Below are positions 21,449-34,204 of a stretch of DNA of 64,000 nucleotides, piece after piece. The notes beneath the pieces are model-generated. The model saw nothing but the letters and a program-made list of their open reading frames with translations, ran no database searches and was not told the origin of the DNA. The position numbers and the translations under genes are program-made. This stretch comes from Blastomyces gilchristii SLH14081 (Eukaryota > Ascomycota > Eurotiomycetes > Onygenales > Ajellomycetaceae): contig NW_003101682.1 of assembly GCF_000003855.2 (NCBI RefSeq), positions 3,064,386 through 3,128,385 on the forward strand, written 5' to 3'. The first letter of the stretch is position 1. The number at the start of each line of letters is the position of its first letter.

Positions 21449-22108
21449 GCTGTCAAACACTGTTTGTACAGGTTATGGGGAGCAACAAATCTATTTCTGA
21501 ATTCAGATGTTCTGTTTTTTTGCCCTCAAATTATCTCCACGAAATTCTTGAATTCGAAAAGGAAGTTATGTAGATTCCCGGAATGTGACGTGCCGCAAAA
21601 TGTATGTAAAAGTAGGGCCCGCTGCCTCAAAAATAAAGAATGTAATAAGACAAGAGATATGTGAAGAATCTTCCACGATCAACGTGGAATTATTTCAAAA
21701 AATGAATGGTTTGATATTTCTCTCTATATGGAGGGAGGACGGGGGGTGAGAAAAGAGTGCAATCCCTCAAAACGACCATATGGACAATCAAAACACGAAG
21801 ACTATTGAGGGAGGGAGAATGGCAATGCAAGAGGAGAAAGGAAGAGAAGGAGAAATTGAAATAATTGAAATGCAAAAGGAGAAAACACATTTGGACGGGA
21901 AAAACAGGAAATGTATAGCTGTATCACAGCTGCCAAGCTGGCTATATGAAGGATCGATACGGAGAACGCATATCGAACGCATGAAGCGAGAGTGGTAGAG
22001 TGAAACTATCTTGACATCCAAGCTGTCGCAGGACAGATGGGGGCCAGCTGCAAGGGATAAAAATACCCACCATAAGCCGCCAAAAGGAGAGTGGTTCCAT
22101 TTTGGAAA

Positions 22109-22277
22109 ATGAAGGTACGTCCCCGCCGGGGTCCGATTAAACTAGTAGTTAGTGAAGACTCTCAAAGTTCTGGATGCTGACGATGCATTCCCTGAGAGTA
22201 GCGTTAAGGAGGTGAGGTTGAAGAAGTTTGAGCCCAAGGAGCAAAGAAGATGGGAGGTTGTTGCAGATGCGGCTTAG
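22109..22277 (+). CDS. Possible 41-residue microprotein, spliced
   Basis: Exon 22109-22114 (ATG AAG) ends in a consensus gtacgt donor. Exon 22158-22277 follows an aag acceptor and stays open for 40 codons to TAG. The result starts MKTLKVLDADDAFPESS and ends RRWEVVADAA, a charged, balanced sequence unlike the surrounding low-complexity DNA. A TATA-like gataaaaata lies about 50 bp upstream. I recognise no family. The exon may equally be chance; it is too short for statistical support. Confidence 0.3.
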
Positions 22278-24599
22278 CGCAGGCCGCTGGGGCTGACATC
22301 GTCGAACAAAAACTGCCGCACTTCGGTATCGAGCCGGGTTTCTTCAAACAACCATCGCTTGGGCTGTGGGCTCTGCATTAATTCCTGCTGTTCTCCTTAC
22401 TTGTCCTGTTGTGTTGTTGTTTTGTTCATTTTGTTCCATTTCGCAGGTCCTGATATTCGCCCAGCCGTTGGCGACAGCGAGCGGAGCCCTTCTCATGAAA
22501 TGTATCCGCCACACCACACCATGGGCTTGCTACCTAGGAAGATGAATTCGAGTTATCGATTTGTTTGACGTTGTGGCGATTCTCATTATGTGGCGCATTC
22601 ATTGTGGAGACACTGAAGAGCAGCAGTGAGAGAAGCAGTTGCAGCATCAGCGACTTTTTCACATTAGTTTGTCCCTTTTGGCACCTCATAGAAGCCTTGA
22701 ATAATTTATCTCTTCCGTACTAGACTCGCTAAATAACTCTCCCCCCCCCCCCCCCGGGGGCGGATTTCTCTAATCTGTACATCTTGTTTTGCATTGGCAT
22801 GGATGAGCCGGCAGCTGTGAACGGATTTCGACATGTTGTTTCGACTGACGGTAGTACCTGATCATTTGTGCCGTGCCATGTGTACCAAACTACCACAATA
22901 TCCCTACCGATGCTTTTCACATTTTTGTCTCTGGTGCTCCTACGGAGAATTCTTCCTAGGCCCAAAGGGCGCAGCGGGCGTGACAGCTGTCATCTTTTAG
23001 GGACACGACGGGCGTTGCAGGGGACCCTGTCTGAGATCATCACTCTGGAACTGCTTCCATGACATTGACTTGGTTCAATTATACACTTTTGTCCATACCC
23101 AGCTTCCCTGGACTGGGGGATAATCTAGCCAAATATTTCGCAATTTCGCGCCAGGTGGCTCCGTGAGATCAACTTTTCAGAAAAGAGATCCTGTTGAATT
23201 CTGAAACTCATCATCAAACCCATATACTAGTTCAACGCTCTTTCGACATCCTCTGTGAACAGCCTTTTCTTTTTCATCGCGTTCTTGTTCCTTCCTCTGA
23301 ATTGCTCAGACAAACAAATGAATGTTTCGATTTAACTGCCAAAGACAAGTCATTGGGCGGGGCCATGAGATGATGAGTTAATAATTCAAACTCCCTGTCT
23401 TGGGCGCTAGAAATTGAAAGTTTACAAAATGTTTGATATTAAGGTCACTTGCTTGAGTGAGTTATATTCTGCTTCAAGTACTTCCAGGAATCCTTGAGTG
23501 GAGAGAAGCAAGAGACTCAGTGCCAGTTCAACATTAATAACAACCCCAAGGCACAATAATGGGTGATGAGTTATCAATGGACGGCGGTTGAATAGCGACT
23601 GAATACAAATGTACTGTCCCCGTCTAAGGTCTCGTAAACGAATATTTACCTACAGAAAATTAGGCGGAAACGGCGGGCCTTGACCGCCCGGTGGGAAAGA
23701 TTAAGGGACCGGAGCAGAGCCTTTTCTGGCCCCGTAGTGCTCTTTCCCGCTACGTGCCACCAGCCCCTTTTTTCTAATTCAAACACGGCTGATGATGTTG
23801 AGAGAAACCGTAGCCTACATCCACCACAGATATTCTGCTCCCCCGCCGCAAAAGATTGCTCTCTACGGCTTCTACATAGGCCATCTCATGCCCGTCTCTT
23901 TTCCCATCACGCGCACCCAGAAACCAAACTCGCATCCTTCAGTCCGGTTGGTCTATCCTCTCTTCACAGGGTGGAGGGGAATTGGTTGTAGGACATGGAC
24001 TATCATGTCCCTTGCTTTACTTCACTGGTACAGCAGGTGTTTAGGTAGTTTTGCATGGGGCGTACGACTAGAATTCTTTTTCTGGTAATTCCTGTCTTCT
24101 GTCTGTGGAGAAAGACCTGACCTACCTATGAACACGGACTTATTAACGTATCTGTTATTCAGATAGATATGTACGGTTACGGTTAATATATTTGGGATAT
24201 TTTGATGAATTCGCCCGTAGCCAGCCGAACCTTTTTTTTTTTTTCCCTCGTTTTGTTATTGTGCAGGTATGTATGTACTGTGTGTGTACAGTTTATGTGA
24301 TGTAGCACATGTACACGCGACTCTGAAGTTAAATAGCTAACTAGCTATCTGGGTATGCTTTGGTTCTGCTAATTATTTACACGAATGTTACATGTACATA
24401 CATGAGGGCTGGGGTAAGATAAGGGCACGCACCTATATATACCTTTTAAGTATGTATGTACCTATGTACCTAGCTATGCACCTGTGCATGCACACATATG
24501 TACATATAGATATACATGGCCCCATTGTCTTGGATAGGAAGTTGAATTGTATGATTTCCTTCTACATTGAGCGAACTTCATGACATATTGGAGAAATGC

Positions 24600-24623
24600 G
24601 GGGGGGGGGGGGGGGGGGGGGGG
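24600..24623. repeat. Poly-G tract
   Basis: Uninterrupted run of about 24 G on the plus strand. It could form a G-quadruplex; its exact length may be unreliable in sequencing. Confidence 0.8.
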
Positions 24624-25288
24624 AATAGAGAGGTAAGATGGGGAGGAAATGGAGGAAGAGGTGAGAAAGAGTTTTACAGTGAGTGATGTGCGATTGTGCA
24701 CACCCCCTTTTTTGCTATCCAGCATACCTATGTAGGTATGTATCAGCTAAGATTGATGGTACCAGTACTAGAAATCGACTACTGGAACGAGTTGGAGGTG
24801 GATGGGAAGAGGGAAGACGCACGGGCTGCTAGAGAACCATAGCTTTATTTTATTTTATTTATTTTATTTTTTATGTTTATTGTTTTATTTTTTGTATTTT
24901 GTATAGGTGGAGCTTGGAGCGCTAGTTCACTAAATATGCAGAGATGGAATCTGTAAATGCCATGTTGACCCTCTATGCAGTTGATAATGGAATGGATGAT
25001 AGTGATTTAGGTACTACTGAAATGAAATCATACTTCATTTTTGTCTTCGTGTTTGTTATTCTTTTTATTTCTCATATTAGATGTTATTTCCTTCCCCCCC
25101 CGGGTTCTGCATAGAACATCAAAAATGTGCACGAGGTATATTTTTAACTATATGCAGCATGGGTATGAAATTGCAAAATTAGGAATATGGGGCGCAGGAA
25201 AAATACAAAGCAAAAAGCATCTTGATGCAATCGTAGAAAATAAGCAAAAGGTAAAACAATTATCCACCTAGCGTCAAAAAAAAAAAGC

Positions 25289-26558
25289 TCATAATAATTT
25301 CCCCTCCATCACAAACGTCGCCTTCGCTGAAAGCGACACCCGGGACACATCTGTGCCGGCCTCATTCAACCTCACTTCAACACACAGCTGGCTCGTCCTC
25401 CCAACATCCACGCCCTGTTCAATGGCGTACGCATGTCTCGAATTCTTGCCCCCCTTTTGCAGCGCCAGATACGCTGCCAGGGCAGAGCAGCCGCTCGCTG
25501 ACGCCGCCTCTTCAAGCCCTGCCGCAATCACCCGCACCCGTAGCCGCGTGATGTACGGTTCCTCTGTGAAGTCCGTCTGCAGCTGCAGGAAATACACGCA
25601 GCCGCAGAAGGGCGAGGGGGCGTCTTCGCCTACGCGTACTGCCCAGCCGGCATCCAAGGTGGGCTCAGGTGCATATCCCGGTTCCAGCCGCGAGAGGAGC
25701 GAGGGACACGAGGTGAAGTCCACAAGGGTGAAGGTCATCCCCGGAGCGATGGAGAAGATGGGGTAGGAGCCTTTCATCTTGGCGGTTTCTTCGGGGTGCG
25801 GGAGCAGCTGGCGCTGGACGGCGATGACCTCATCCTTGGTAGTTTCGCGGGCGTGGATGTGTACGTTATGCGGGATTTCGATGGCGGCCACCCGGCGCTC
25901 GGGATCGTAGTGGGCCTGAATGAGACCGCCCTTTGTCTGGAGGGTGCAGTGGCAGATTGTCTTTGCGGTTTGTTGTTCCGTTTGGGTTTCTGCAGCGGTT
26001 GGGTTGGACCAGTCACCGGCGGAGATGGAGACTTCGCCCTCGAGCTTCTGGAAGATGTAGTGGGCTGTCCCGAGGACGGCCTGTCCGGAAAAGCTCCGTT
26101 CTTCTGTCTTGCTGAATATCTCTAGTTTCCGGGGTAGACCGGGATGCGGGGCGTCGTGGAGGAAGACAGTGTTCACGTAGCCGAATTCTAGGGCAATGCG
26201 CTGCTTTCGAGTCTTTGAAAGAGCATTGTTTCGCACGCTTACAATCGCTAACTGGTTTCCGAGATATCTAGAGTTGGGAGATGTTAGCCCAGAGGCACAC
26301 ACGGGCTGATATCTTCCACAGAGGAGCAAGGACTGGTTTCAAGAAATCAACAATAGGAAGATAGATGCCGAATATCTCGATGCTAGTCTAGCAAAAAAGT
26401 GGGTTAAGGGTCTACCTTTTCGCAGTAAAGACATCCGCGACAACTACCAAAGCTCATTAGCTATCCTCCGCCCTTCATCACGAACAGGACTTCAGGTATG
26501 CGAAGGGGTTAGATTGAATAGCCAGCTACTCACCAAAAGTATGCGGTCCCGCCGCCAT
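25289..26558 (-). CDS. PhzF-family (phenazine biosynthesis-like) protein, active-site positions altered
   Basis: Three exons (26558-26534, 26452-26416, 26267-25289) give 346 residues, somewhat longer than usual. The N-terminal half reads FALVVVADVFTAKRYLGNQL, the normal opening of PhzF and yeast Yhi9 proteins, and the second half has ASASGCSALAAYLALQ, the duplicated-fold counterpart. PhzF enzymes are diaminopimelate-epimerase-fold isomerases. Where the catalytic glutamate is expected (EFNxSET in relatives), this protein has EFGYVNTVF with Asn at about residue 53. The usual GH in the next loop is FSGQAV (Gln 83). It may therefore be catalytically dead or use a different chemistry; the alignment is from memory. 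The first two exons are tiny but in phase. Confidence 0.82.
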
Positions 26559-27294
26559 GATTGTCGTGAGCAATGAATGTATGTGTATGAATAGGATATT
26601 CAAAGAAATAGAGTTGGTAGTTAAAGAAAAAGTACTATGGCGATAAGAAGACAAAAGGTCCGCAGCAGGGCATCAATCCCACGGGTAGTTCGTTAGTAGA
26701 CGATAATAAATTGAGAAATATAAAGGGGAATAGGAATAACTGTAAAATCATGATATTGAGGTGTTGGTAATTATGTCCCATCCAGATAGCATTTTGAATC
26801 CCATGGGTTGGATAAAGGAAAACTTTGGGCGGTGAGGTCATTGTACGGAGCCAGAAGGCACTCGCCGCAACCACTCAGGATATAAGTTAACTTAGAGAAA
26901 TGGAAAATCGGATCACGATAAGGGGGAGGAAGAGGGTAAAAAGGAGGAAGGAAATTGACAATCGTTTCACTTCCATCATTCATGTCATTTCTGTTCCTGT
27001 ATGATATATTTCATGGGCAAGTGCTAAAACGAATTAACTAACTATAGTTACCTCTCATTAACAACAGCTTCGCACCCCAACGGTTGACAAGCGCAAGCGC
27101 CACCAAATTCAGGATTGATATTTACACCCAGAAGAAAACCACTACCTTTTTATAGGTTTAGTAGTCTTCCATCCAAAATTACTAGTGTTCCCCAAATACA
27201 TCTTGAAGTTCAGAATAACTGCGACTTGCTTAGGTCAAAAAAGATCTTAAGCCATGGCTTGGCTCCTACCAGCTGTGCCCAGCACTCCTCTATA

Positions 27295-27310
27295 TACGGA
27301 GTACTCCGTA
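27295..27310. repeat. 16-bp perfect palindrome of the TACGGAG family
   Basis: TACGGAGTACTCCGTA reads the same on both strands. The same 7-mer is tandemly repeated at 63,911-63,931. Confidence 0.7.
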
Positions 27311-28255
27311 CATTGTCTTGCTCCTGGGCTTCTCCAAAGATCTTAGGCTTACTATTATTACAGTTGGAGGAATTGTAACAGTACGTTAGGCCCTGAGAAC
27401 ACTAAACCTATAAAAAAAGTTGTTGTCTCGTGTCTGGGTGTTGCAGCGTAAATATCAATCTTTGCCGTAGAGAGAAACCCAAACCTTTTCCCTCATTTAA
27501 GCTACCCCTACCCTACCAGTTGCCCAGACTTAAAATATGATTGATCTTTTGCTCAATTAACCTTTTCCAACTCCTGTGATATGTGGAGTCGATTGCCAGT
27601 TAAATTCTGCGTCCGTCCTTCAAATTGCCAAGTTCCAACCAGTTCAGTTTTAGCTTCATAGCGTTCAAAAAACAAGCGCTGGTGGTTGGGGCGACTTGTG
27701 ACTGCAGAAGACTAAGTTACTCCTCCGTATGTACGCTGTAGGGGACTGCTTTCTATCTGTACCCGGTTGCTGGGTTTGGGTATGTATGTATGTATGATGT
27801 ATGTGGAAGCGTTTCGCCCCTCATAAACGGCCGGACCAATCACCAATATCTGAATACTCTTAATATCTGGTAGGGGTTGGTGATATGTAACTTACAGTAT
27901 CTCTCACAGTCTTGGCTATTTGCTCATTGAATAGCAGTTATTGTAATTTGATTGTGTGTGTTTCAATCGCAAAATTGTGCAGTAGTAGTTAGAAGAAGTA
28001 TATATATTCATTATGGACCAGATTCCACACTACTATTTTGAATGGATAGTTACATGTTGCAGTAGGCTCCGAGGCTCGGTTTTTAGCAATCAGAGAGTTG
28101 GTCATTTGAACTTCCTTCTTCCCTTTGCCTTAGAAATGAATGTGAATATCTGCTGGAATGTAAAGGGCATGTTGTTTCTCGGTGGTCTCCATGAGAAAAA
28201 CAAGAACTGCACAGCTTCAGCTTCAGGGGGGTGATTGACAGCTCCATTCGCACAA

Positions 28256-28287
<32 letters not shown>

Positions 28288-29483
28288 ATCTCTTTCTACC
28301 TGCGTGATATAACAAATCAATTATTCTTCAAATGACAGTTTCACCAGCCCTTCTTTAGCAGCAATTCGATGAGTGGATCTGCGAATGAAGCATGTTCCAT
28401 TCTCTATTCACTCTGTCACTCTGCAATGGCATCTCTCCTTAAATAACCCTCGTTCATTCCCAGGCCCCGGCCCGATTTCGAGGGAGGCTGCTGAGAATAC
28501 ATATATATATATATATATATGGGAGATGGAACGGTGAGATGGAAATGGCAATGCACATACCCTTCCCGCTCTCCGATGGTTTAGATAGTGACAACCTCGG
28601 TAGCGGTCTGCATCTCGCGCCCGCACATATATATATATTGTTTGTTTGAATGCGCTGTGACATCTCTAGGTGTCTCGGGGTCTTTGGAGGGTCCGGTCAG
28701 GGTAGAAAAACTCGTTTTTTTCTGTCTTTGTTGTCAAACAGGGGGGAGAAAGTTGGATGGGGGGGGGAAAGAGCGGGAGGAAAAAAAAAGAAAAAAGAAA
28801 AGAAAGAAGGAAAAACCACAACTGGATTTCATACAAATGGCCGAATTGTCACTTGGTGGCCAGGGATGATGGTGATGGACAGACAGGTGCCAGATGCGTG
28901 CTGTGGTGGAGGAAGGATATAGCAGCTTGCATTTTGATCTCTTTGTTTTTGGATGCAGGGGAGATATTTATGTAGTTAGTCGTAAATGTAAAGGTAACTT
29001 ATTTAACTTATGGCGGAGAAAATGTGATGAACCAAGCTTTGGGGGAAGGCCGGGGTTGTTTGTTTCTCTTTCTCCTTCTCTCTACTTCCATACGGATAAA
29101 ACCTCTAGTTATTTACCTTCATTATTTATCTATTTCCCGGGTCTCGTTCAGGCGTTTTCCCCCCCAACCTTCAATGCTGCGTTAAAACGGTTCTCTTCCT
29201 ATTATTCAGATGGTGGGTGGCCTGTCATCTAACTTAACTCCCATTTTTTGTAATTCCTTCTGGAAATTCTCTGAACAATAGGGGCTGTTCCACTGTTGAG
29301 GACTGATAGTGATTGTTATACAAATATTCAAAAAGATCTAATGAAGAATATGATTTTTTCCCTGATACATTCATTCATAACTTCCCCCCCCCCCCCCCCA
29401 CCCGCGGCTCACTTCCTCAATTTGAATATACATACTTCCTTCATCTGAATGTCAAATTCATTAAAAAAGTTGATAAGGGCTAC

Positions 29484-29530
29484 CTACCTACCTACCTACA
29501 TACATACATACATACATACACACATATATA
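29484..29530. repeat. CTAC/CATA tetranucleotide microsatellite
   Basis: Four CTAC-type units grade into five CATA-type units and then a CA/TA-rich patch. Confidence 0.75.
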
Positions 29531-30394
29531 TACATACAGTACATATCCTACCCTACATATATGCAAGGGAAATCCATCCCCGCCTCGGTCAGTTTCAACC
29601 TTTCCTTTCCTTTTTTTCCTTTTTTTTTTCTTTCTATGGCTTTGTGCATTTTTTTTTTCTCCTACGACTTCATTGCCCAGGTTGCGCTTACGCAAACTAC
29701 ACCGACCTCCTAAGCGCTAGGGAAGCAAGCCAGTTACATACCTAGGAATAACTACATCACATCATCCATCCCCCGCAGCGGTTGACCTGTATACACACCG
29801 ACCCTCCTACCTACCCCAAGTCCCTACATACATCATCATTTTGCGGGGAGCTTCCCTGCATCAATAAATAGTCTTTTTTTTTTTTTTTTTTTTTTTCTTT
29901 TTACATATATAACATATTTAGTCCAATCAGTCTGTACTGTAACTACTGTAACATGTCACACGGGGGCATAAGTGTCAAATAGGGAAAAAAAGAAAATCTT
30001 CCGTGCGTTTCCTCACACCTTCTCTCTCCCCACTTTTCTCAATATAAGTCATGTCAATTGGCTTGTTTGTTCGCGACTTGTTGTCGCGTAGATATGCATG
30101 GTTATGTGTCGTTTTTTTTTTTTTTTTGTTTTTATTGGGTAATTGGTGCGATATTTTCGTGAGAGGGAGTTCCTGATGGGAGAGAGGAGGGGAGGGGGCA
30201 ATGCATGCTTGTGGGAGCTACGGCGGGAAAAACTTTCCATGTGGCGGGGAGGGCGGAGGGGAATGGTCTTCGTCGGACAGGCAGGTGTGTCCCCGTCCGT
30301 CCCTCGGTGGTTTGGAGACAGTGGAAGATGAGCAGAGGGAGACCATGTTTGACGGAGGAAGTAGGATCATAGTATGGTAGTGGAAGGGAGGAGG

Positions 30395-30435
<41 letters not shown>
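30395..30435. repeat. 41-nt poly-A tract
   Basis: One of the longest homopolymers in the window. No target-site duplication or element body was seen next to it, so it is not evidence of a retroposed sequence. Confidence 0.8.
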
Positions 30436-30438
<3 letters not shown>

Positions 30439-31166
30439 ACTGAACAATTCCGTTTCGTGGGATCATATTGTTTATCCCATGGGCTGGATAACTGGCCCGC
30501 ATACATGCATGACCAGGTACATGTACCTTGTACCTACATGTATACCGGTGTAGGGAAGGCATGCAGGACACAACATGATGCAGGGCACCCCGATACCCCG
30601 ATGGACCCCGAGTGGATCTTGCCGAGGAGCACTCTCCTCTTCCCGAGGGGGCTTGGGGGATGATGAGGATATCCTTGTAGAGGAGAAGAGACGAGAAGAA
30701 GAACATTGTCTTCTTCCACTGTCTGGTTGACAGCTTCGGGGTTAAAAAAAGGGGGGACTACAAAGTATCAATGTCACTTAATGTGATCCTGGGTAGGGAA
30801 GGAAAAAAAAAAAAAAACATTCAATCAAGTATATCCCACTCCGCTTCTTAAGTCCTTACGGAAAGGTGTGTATCACGGGAGGTTGGGGGCATGGATATGC
30901 GCTCCGCTCCACGCTCCAGTCCCCTCCGCCACATTTTTGACATCTCGAGGTCGTAACTCAGGCGAGCATCTCCAAGGCCCTCTCGGCCCTGGAAAGTAGT
31001 TACTGCACAGGTGTATCGAATGCGTCATTTGTACAGTTTCGCCACTGTCCTGTTTCCCCTTTTTTGATATTGCACACACAAGGGACCCATGCAGTTTATG
31101 AGCACGTTCCTGAGTTAAATAAACCGGGGTGGGTAGTTGGTATAGTATGTACGTACATACATAACA

Positions 31167-31167
<1 letters not shown>

Positions 31168-31211
<44 letters not shown>
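31168..31211. repeat. (AGT)n trinucleotide microsatellite
   Basis: About 14 perfect AGT units. Confidence 0.85.
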
Positions 31212-31504
31212 AAGACGAAGAGAGGCAAAGGAAGATCTGGTGCGAGGGTATGATAGTGGTGTGTGCTACTCCGCCCATGTAGCGTAGGTTGCACTTGGGG
31301 ATGTAAACAAATGTAACTTGTTCTCATCGCACATAGCAATTCCTAGCCATCTCCATGAATCATGAAGGAGGCAAAATTGTCAGGCGGTAGAGGGATGGAA
31401 GGGGGTGGTGGTGTAGTTGGGTTGCAAAATGAAGAAAACAACATAAAGGAGGCAGAGAGAGGGAAACTTGTTTTCGACTTGATATTTCACTCTGCATCAT
31501 GGGG

Positions 31505-31536
<32 letters not shown>

Positions 31537-31874
31537 CCATTAGTTTCGCAAATAATGCAGCTAGATAGAGCATGTCGAAAAGAGGCCGGAATGTTCCCCT
31601 CTTACTTATTGTCAGAATTAATGTACCAAGACCACCCCCCCCCCCTTCATCCATGGAGAGATTTTGGGCTGCCGGAGAGACTCATTTACTGGGCTGGCTT
31701 AGCCATTCATGTCATTCATGTCAACTTGCTACAGGGAAAGTAGGGAGGGATCAAACGTCGGAATCTGCGTTGTAGCTACCGAGGTTCTGTATAGAGTATG
31801 GGACACGTGACTTGCAGTAGCCGGGAGCAACTTCCAATGGGCCGGACCAATGGCCGGAGGGTCCTCATCCGCTA

Positions 31875-31910
31875 TTCTTCTTCTTCTTCTTCTTCTTCTT
31901 CTTCTTCTTC
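31875..31910. repeat. (TTC)n trinucleotide microsatellite
   Basis: About 12 perfect units; purine/pyrimidine asymmetry could support triplex DNA. Confidence 0.85.
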
Positions 31911-32153
31911 CAGAGAACATTCCGTTGGAGGACCGGACCGGCGAGATGGAGGAACAGCAGCAAGAGGATGATGATTATGTATGTGGCCGGACTTTTTACG
32001 ACAATAAATAAATAAATAATAATAAAATAAAAATAAGCGGCGTGTTGATGAGAAATGTGAGAATTCTCGCCGGAGCTTTCCTTTTTTTTTCGAGATCTTT
32101 CCTCGCACAACACAGGTCGACGTTATTGAACTAGTTAGTTACTAGTTACTAGG

Positions 32154-32666
32154 CTAGTTTAGTTCGAAAGACAATAATAGCCGCATCATCGACACAGCTT
32201 CTTCTGCGTCATCGATCGCAAGCGTATCGAAGTTCCTGTATTTTCGGTTTCGGAGGGAGGCGGGCCGGGATGGGGCTTCATCGTCTCCGCCCACTGCGCC
32301 TATCCTATGGGGAGGGGAAGGGAGGGGATTTTTCCAGGTGATTCCAACGAGTGTGACGGCGACAAGGAGGATTTGGCCCAGTCCAGCCAGTCCAGAGACG
32401 TTCCGGATTCCGGGGCCTGTGGGACTGGAGGCCGGAATCCTTGGAAAACTGGGGCTTTCACACAAAGCTAGCTGGGGTGTGAAGAACTTAAGAGGTATCG
32501 TATCGTGCCTGGCTGGGTATCTGGGTGTTTGGATGCCTGGATGCCTGGATGCCTGGGGCTGTTGAAGGTTGGAGAGAGGGGGAGGGGGATGGGGATGGGA
32601 TGGATGGACGGATGGGATGGGTAGGAGGGTGAGCGAGATTCTTTGATTCTTGATTTTCATCCACAC
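32154..32666 (-). CDS. Weak candidate: 170-residue ORF with one predicted membrane span
   Basis: This is the longest ORF in the gene-poor region that is not built from a homopolymer, and it sits in DNA that is more GC-rich than its flanks. The predicted protein has a Pro/His-rich N-terminus, a hydrophobic segment LGQILLVAVTLVGITW near residues 97-112, and an acidic and basic C-terminus (RNRKYRNFDTLAIDDAEEAV). No family is recognised, and part of the N-terminal composition comes from TGGATGCC-type repeats on the plus strand. It may be a real small membrane protein, an exon of a larger gene, or chance. Confidence 0.25.
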   Translation of the reverse strand: MWMKIKNQRISLTLLPIPSVHPSHPHPPPPLSNLQQPQASRHPGIQTPRYPARHDTIPLKFFTPQLALCESPSFPRIPASSPTGPGIRNVSGLAGLGQILLVAVTLVGITWKNPLPSPPHRIGAVGGDDEAPSRPASLRNRKYRNFDTLAIDDAEEAVSMMRLLLSFELN

Positions 32667-33706
32667 TCCCTCAAAGCATCCGATATTGACTAGTATATTA
32701 TTAACTTAACTATTTACTCAAGGGCATGGTCGAGGCTCGAATAGGTTGTTTTCCTCTCCAATTGCATATTATCTGTGTGCGAGGGAATTCTTGATTTCAC
32801 CAGGATAAGTTAGTTAAACCTCAAACCAAGATGTGAGCAGTCTCTCATCAGAGTCTCAAAAAAAAAAAAAAAAAAAAACGCCCTCTAAGCACCGGGTCGC
32901 CGGTTCGATGTCCGCCATCCAGGCGCTTGTCAAAAGTCTCCACAATATGTTTCTTTTTCTGTTCTTGTCTCGCTCTGATTGACCTGCAAGATGGTTCCAT
33001 CGATGTGGCTCACAGGCTTCTTTATTATTATTATTATTATTACAGACAGCCCTAAACTTGAACAAGGTAACTTACTACGTACTCCGCAGGAGGACGTAAC
33101 TAAGAAAAAAAAAAAAAAAAAAAAAAGGATCCATCCATCTTACCCCATTTTCGGGTTTGGGGGAGAGAGACAGGTTCGCAGAAAAAGCAAACCACAACGA
33201 CAGGAGGGCTGAGGAGGCCGAGAAGGCGAGTGGAATTATGAGACAGGGAGTTTCACCCTTTGACATGCAACCGCAGTTGTCAGGAACCCGCAAGTAGTTG
33301 AGGTGATTTGTCTCTCCTGGCCGTGCTACTCGTGGCAAATGTATTATTAGTGTTCAGTCATCTATCTTGTATGTATGGAGTATTTAATTGATAGTTAACT
33401 ATCATGATTGATCCAAGGGTTGTACTAACTTATACTGCGTATATATAATTATATAAAAACCGAAAACAGCGGGATTGGCTCAAGGCAAGCATCATGAAAA
33501 CAGCCGCAGAATTCTCAATAATAATCGAGGAATATTCCTGGCAAGACTATTAATAAAAATTAATAACTAGTGGAATAATCAATACGTTTTCCATAACAAA
33601 TAACAAAAAAAAAAAAAAAAAAAAAAAATTAACCAGAATAGACCAACCAGTGGCCTCAGTCAGGGTATGGTATGCAAAAGTGGAACACCGCAGTGGCTTG
33701 CTTTGG

Positions 33707-33742
<36 letters not shown>

Positions 33743-34045
33743 AGCCGTGTCAGAATATTCTGATCAAGATTGCTCTGGGTGCTGAGCTCAGTTGGATCTA
33801 CAGGCTCCCAAACCCTCTTAAGTTAGCTGCTGGGAGCTGGGACGGGGCAGGTAATATGGATGATTGGATTGGGATGGGATAATTAATTAATTATATGTAA
33901 AAGCACCTTCGTAGCACCGACCGACCGACCTGCTGCGGCCGCTTCTGGTCCATCCAGAATTCACCATACATAATAAGCCCCGTCCGTACATATATCGATC
34001 GTTAACTCGGAGCTTATAACTGTTTTCCCTCCTTACTCTACTCTA

Positions 34046-34204
<159 letters not shown>

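Larger units (their letters stand above)
21449..25288. other. 3.8-kb gene-poor region with low-complexity tracts
   Basis: Lies between the secreted-repeat gene start and the PhzF-like stop. It includes a 15-nt C run at 22,741, a 13-nt T run near 24,232, a G run at 24,600-24,623, TGTACAT-rich DNA at 24,260-24,520 and TTTTA repeats at 24,844-24,900. The only coding candidate is the small gene at 22,109-22,277. Confidence 0.6.

Noticed and set aside
20880..21664. Long plus-strand ORFs rich in Pro-Ser and Leu over the secreted-repeat gene
   Set aside because: They are antisense shadows of the 12-bp repeat and of GC-rich codons; the minus-strand model is spliced, has a signal peptide and a conserved domain.
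30395..30435. Poly-A tail of a retroelement
   Set aside because: No element body, target-site duplication or reverse-transcriptase remnant nearby; many similar runs occur in this genome.
30218..30706. 162-residue minus ORF with poly-Phe
   Set aside because: Created by the poly-A tract at 30,395-30,435; no conserved content.
32879..32930. T-arm-like GGTTCGATG, suggesting a tRNA
   Set aside because: No five-base-pair T stem, anticodon arm or acceptor stem can be formed around it.
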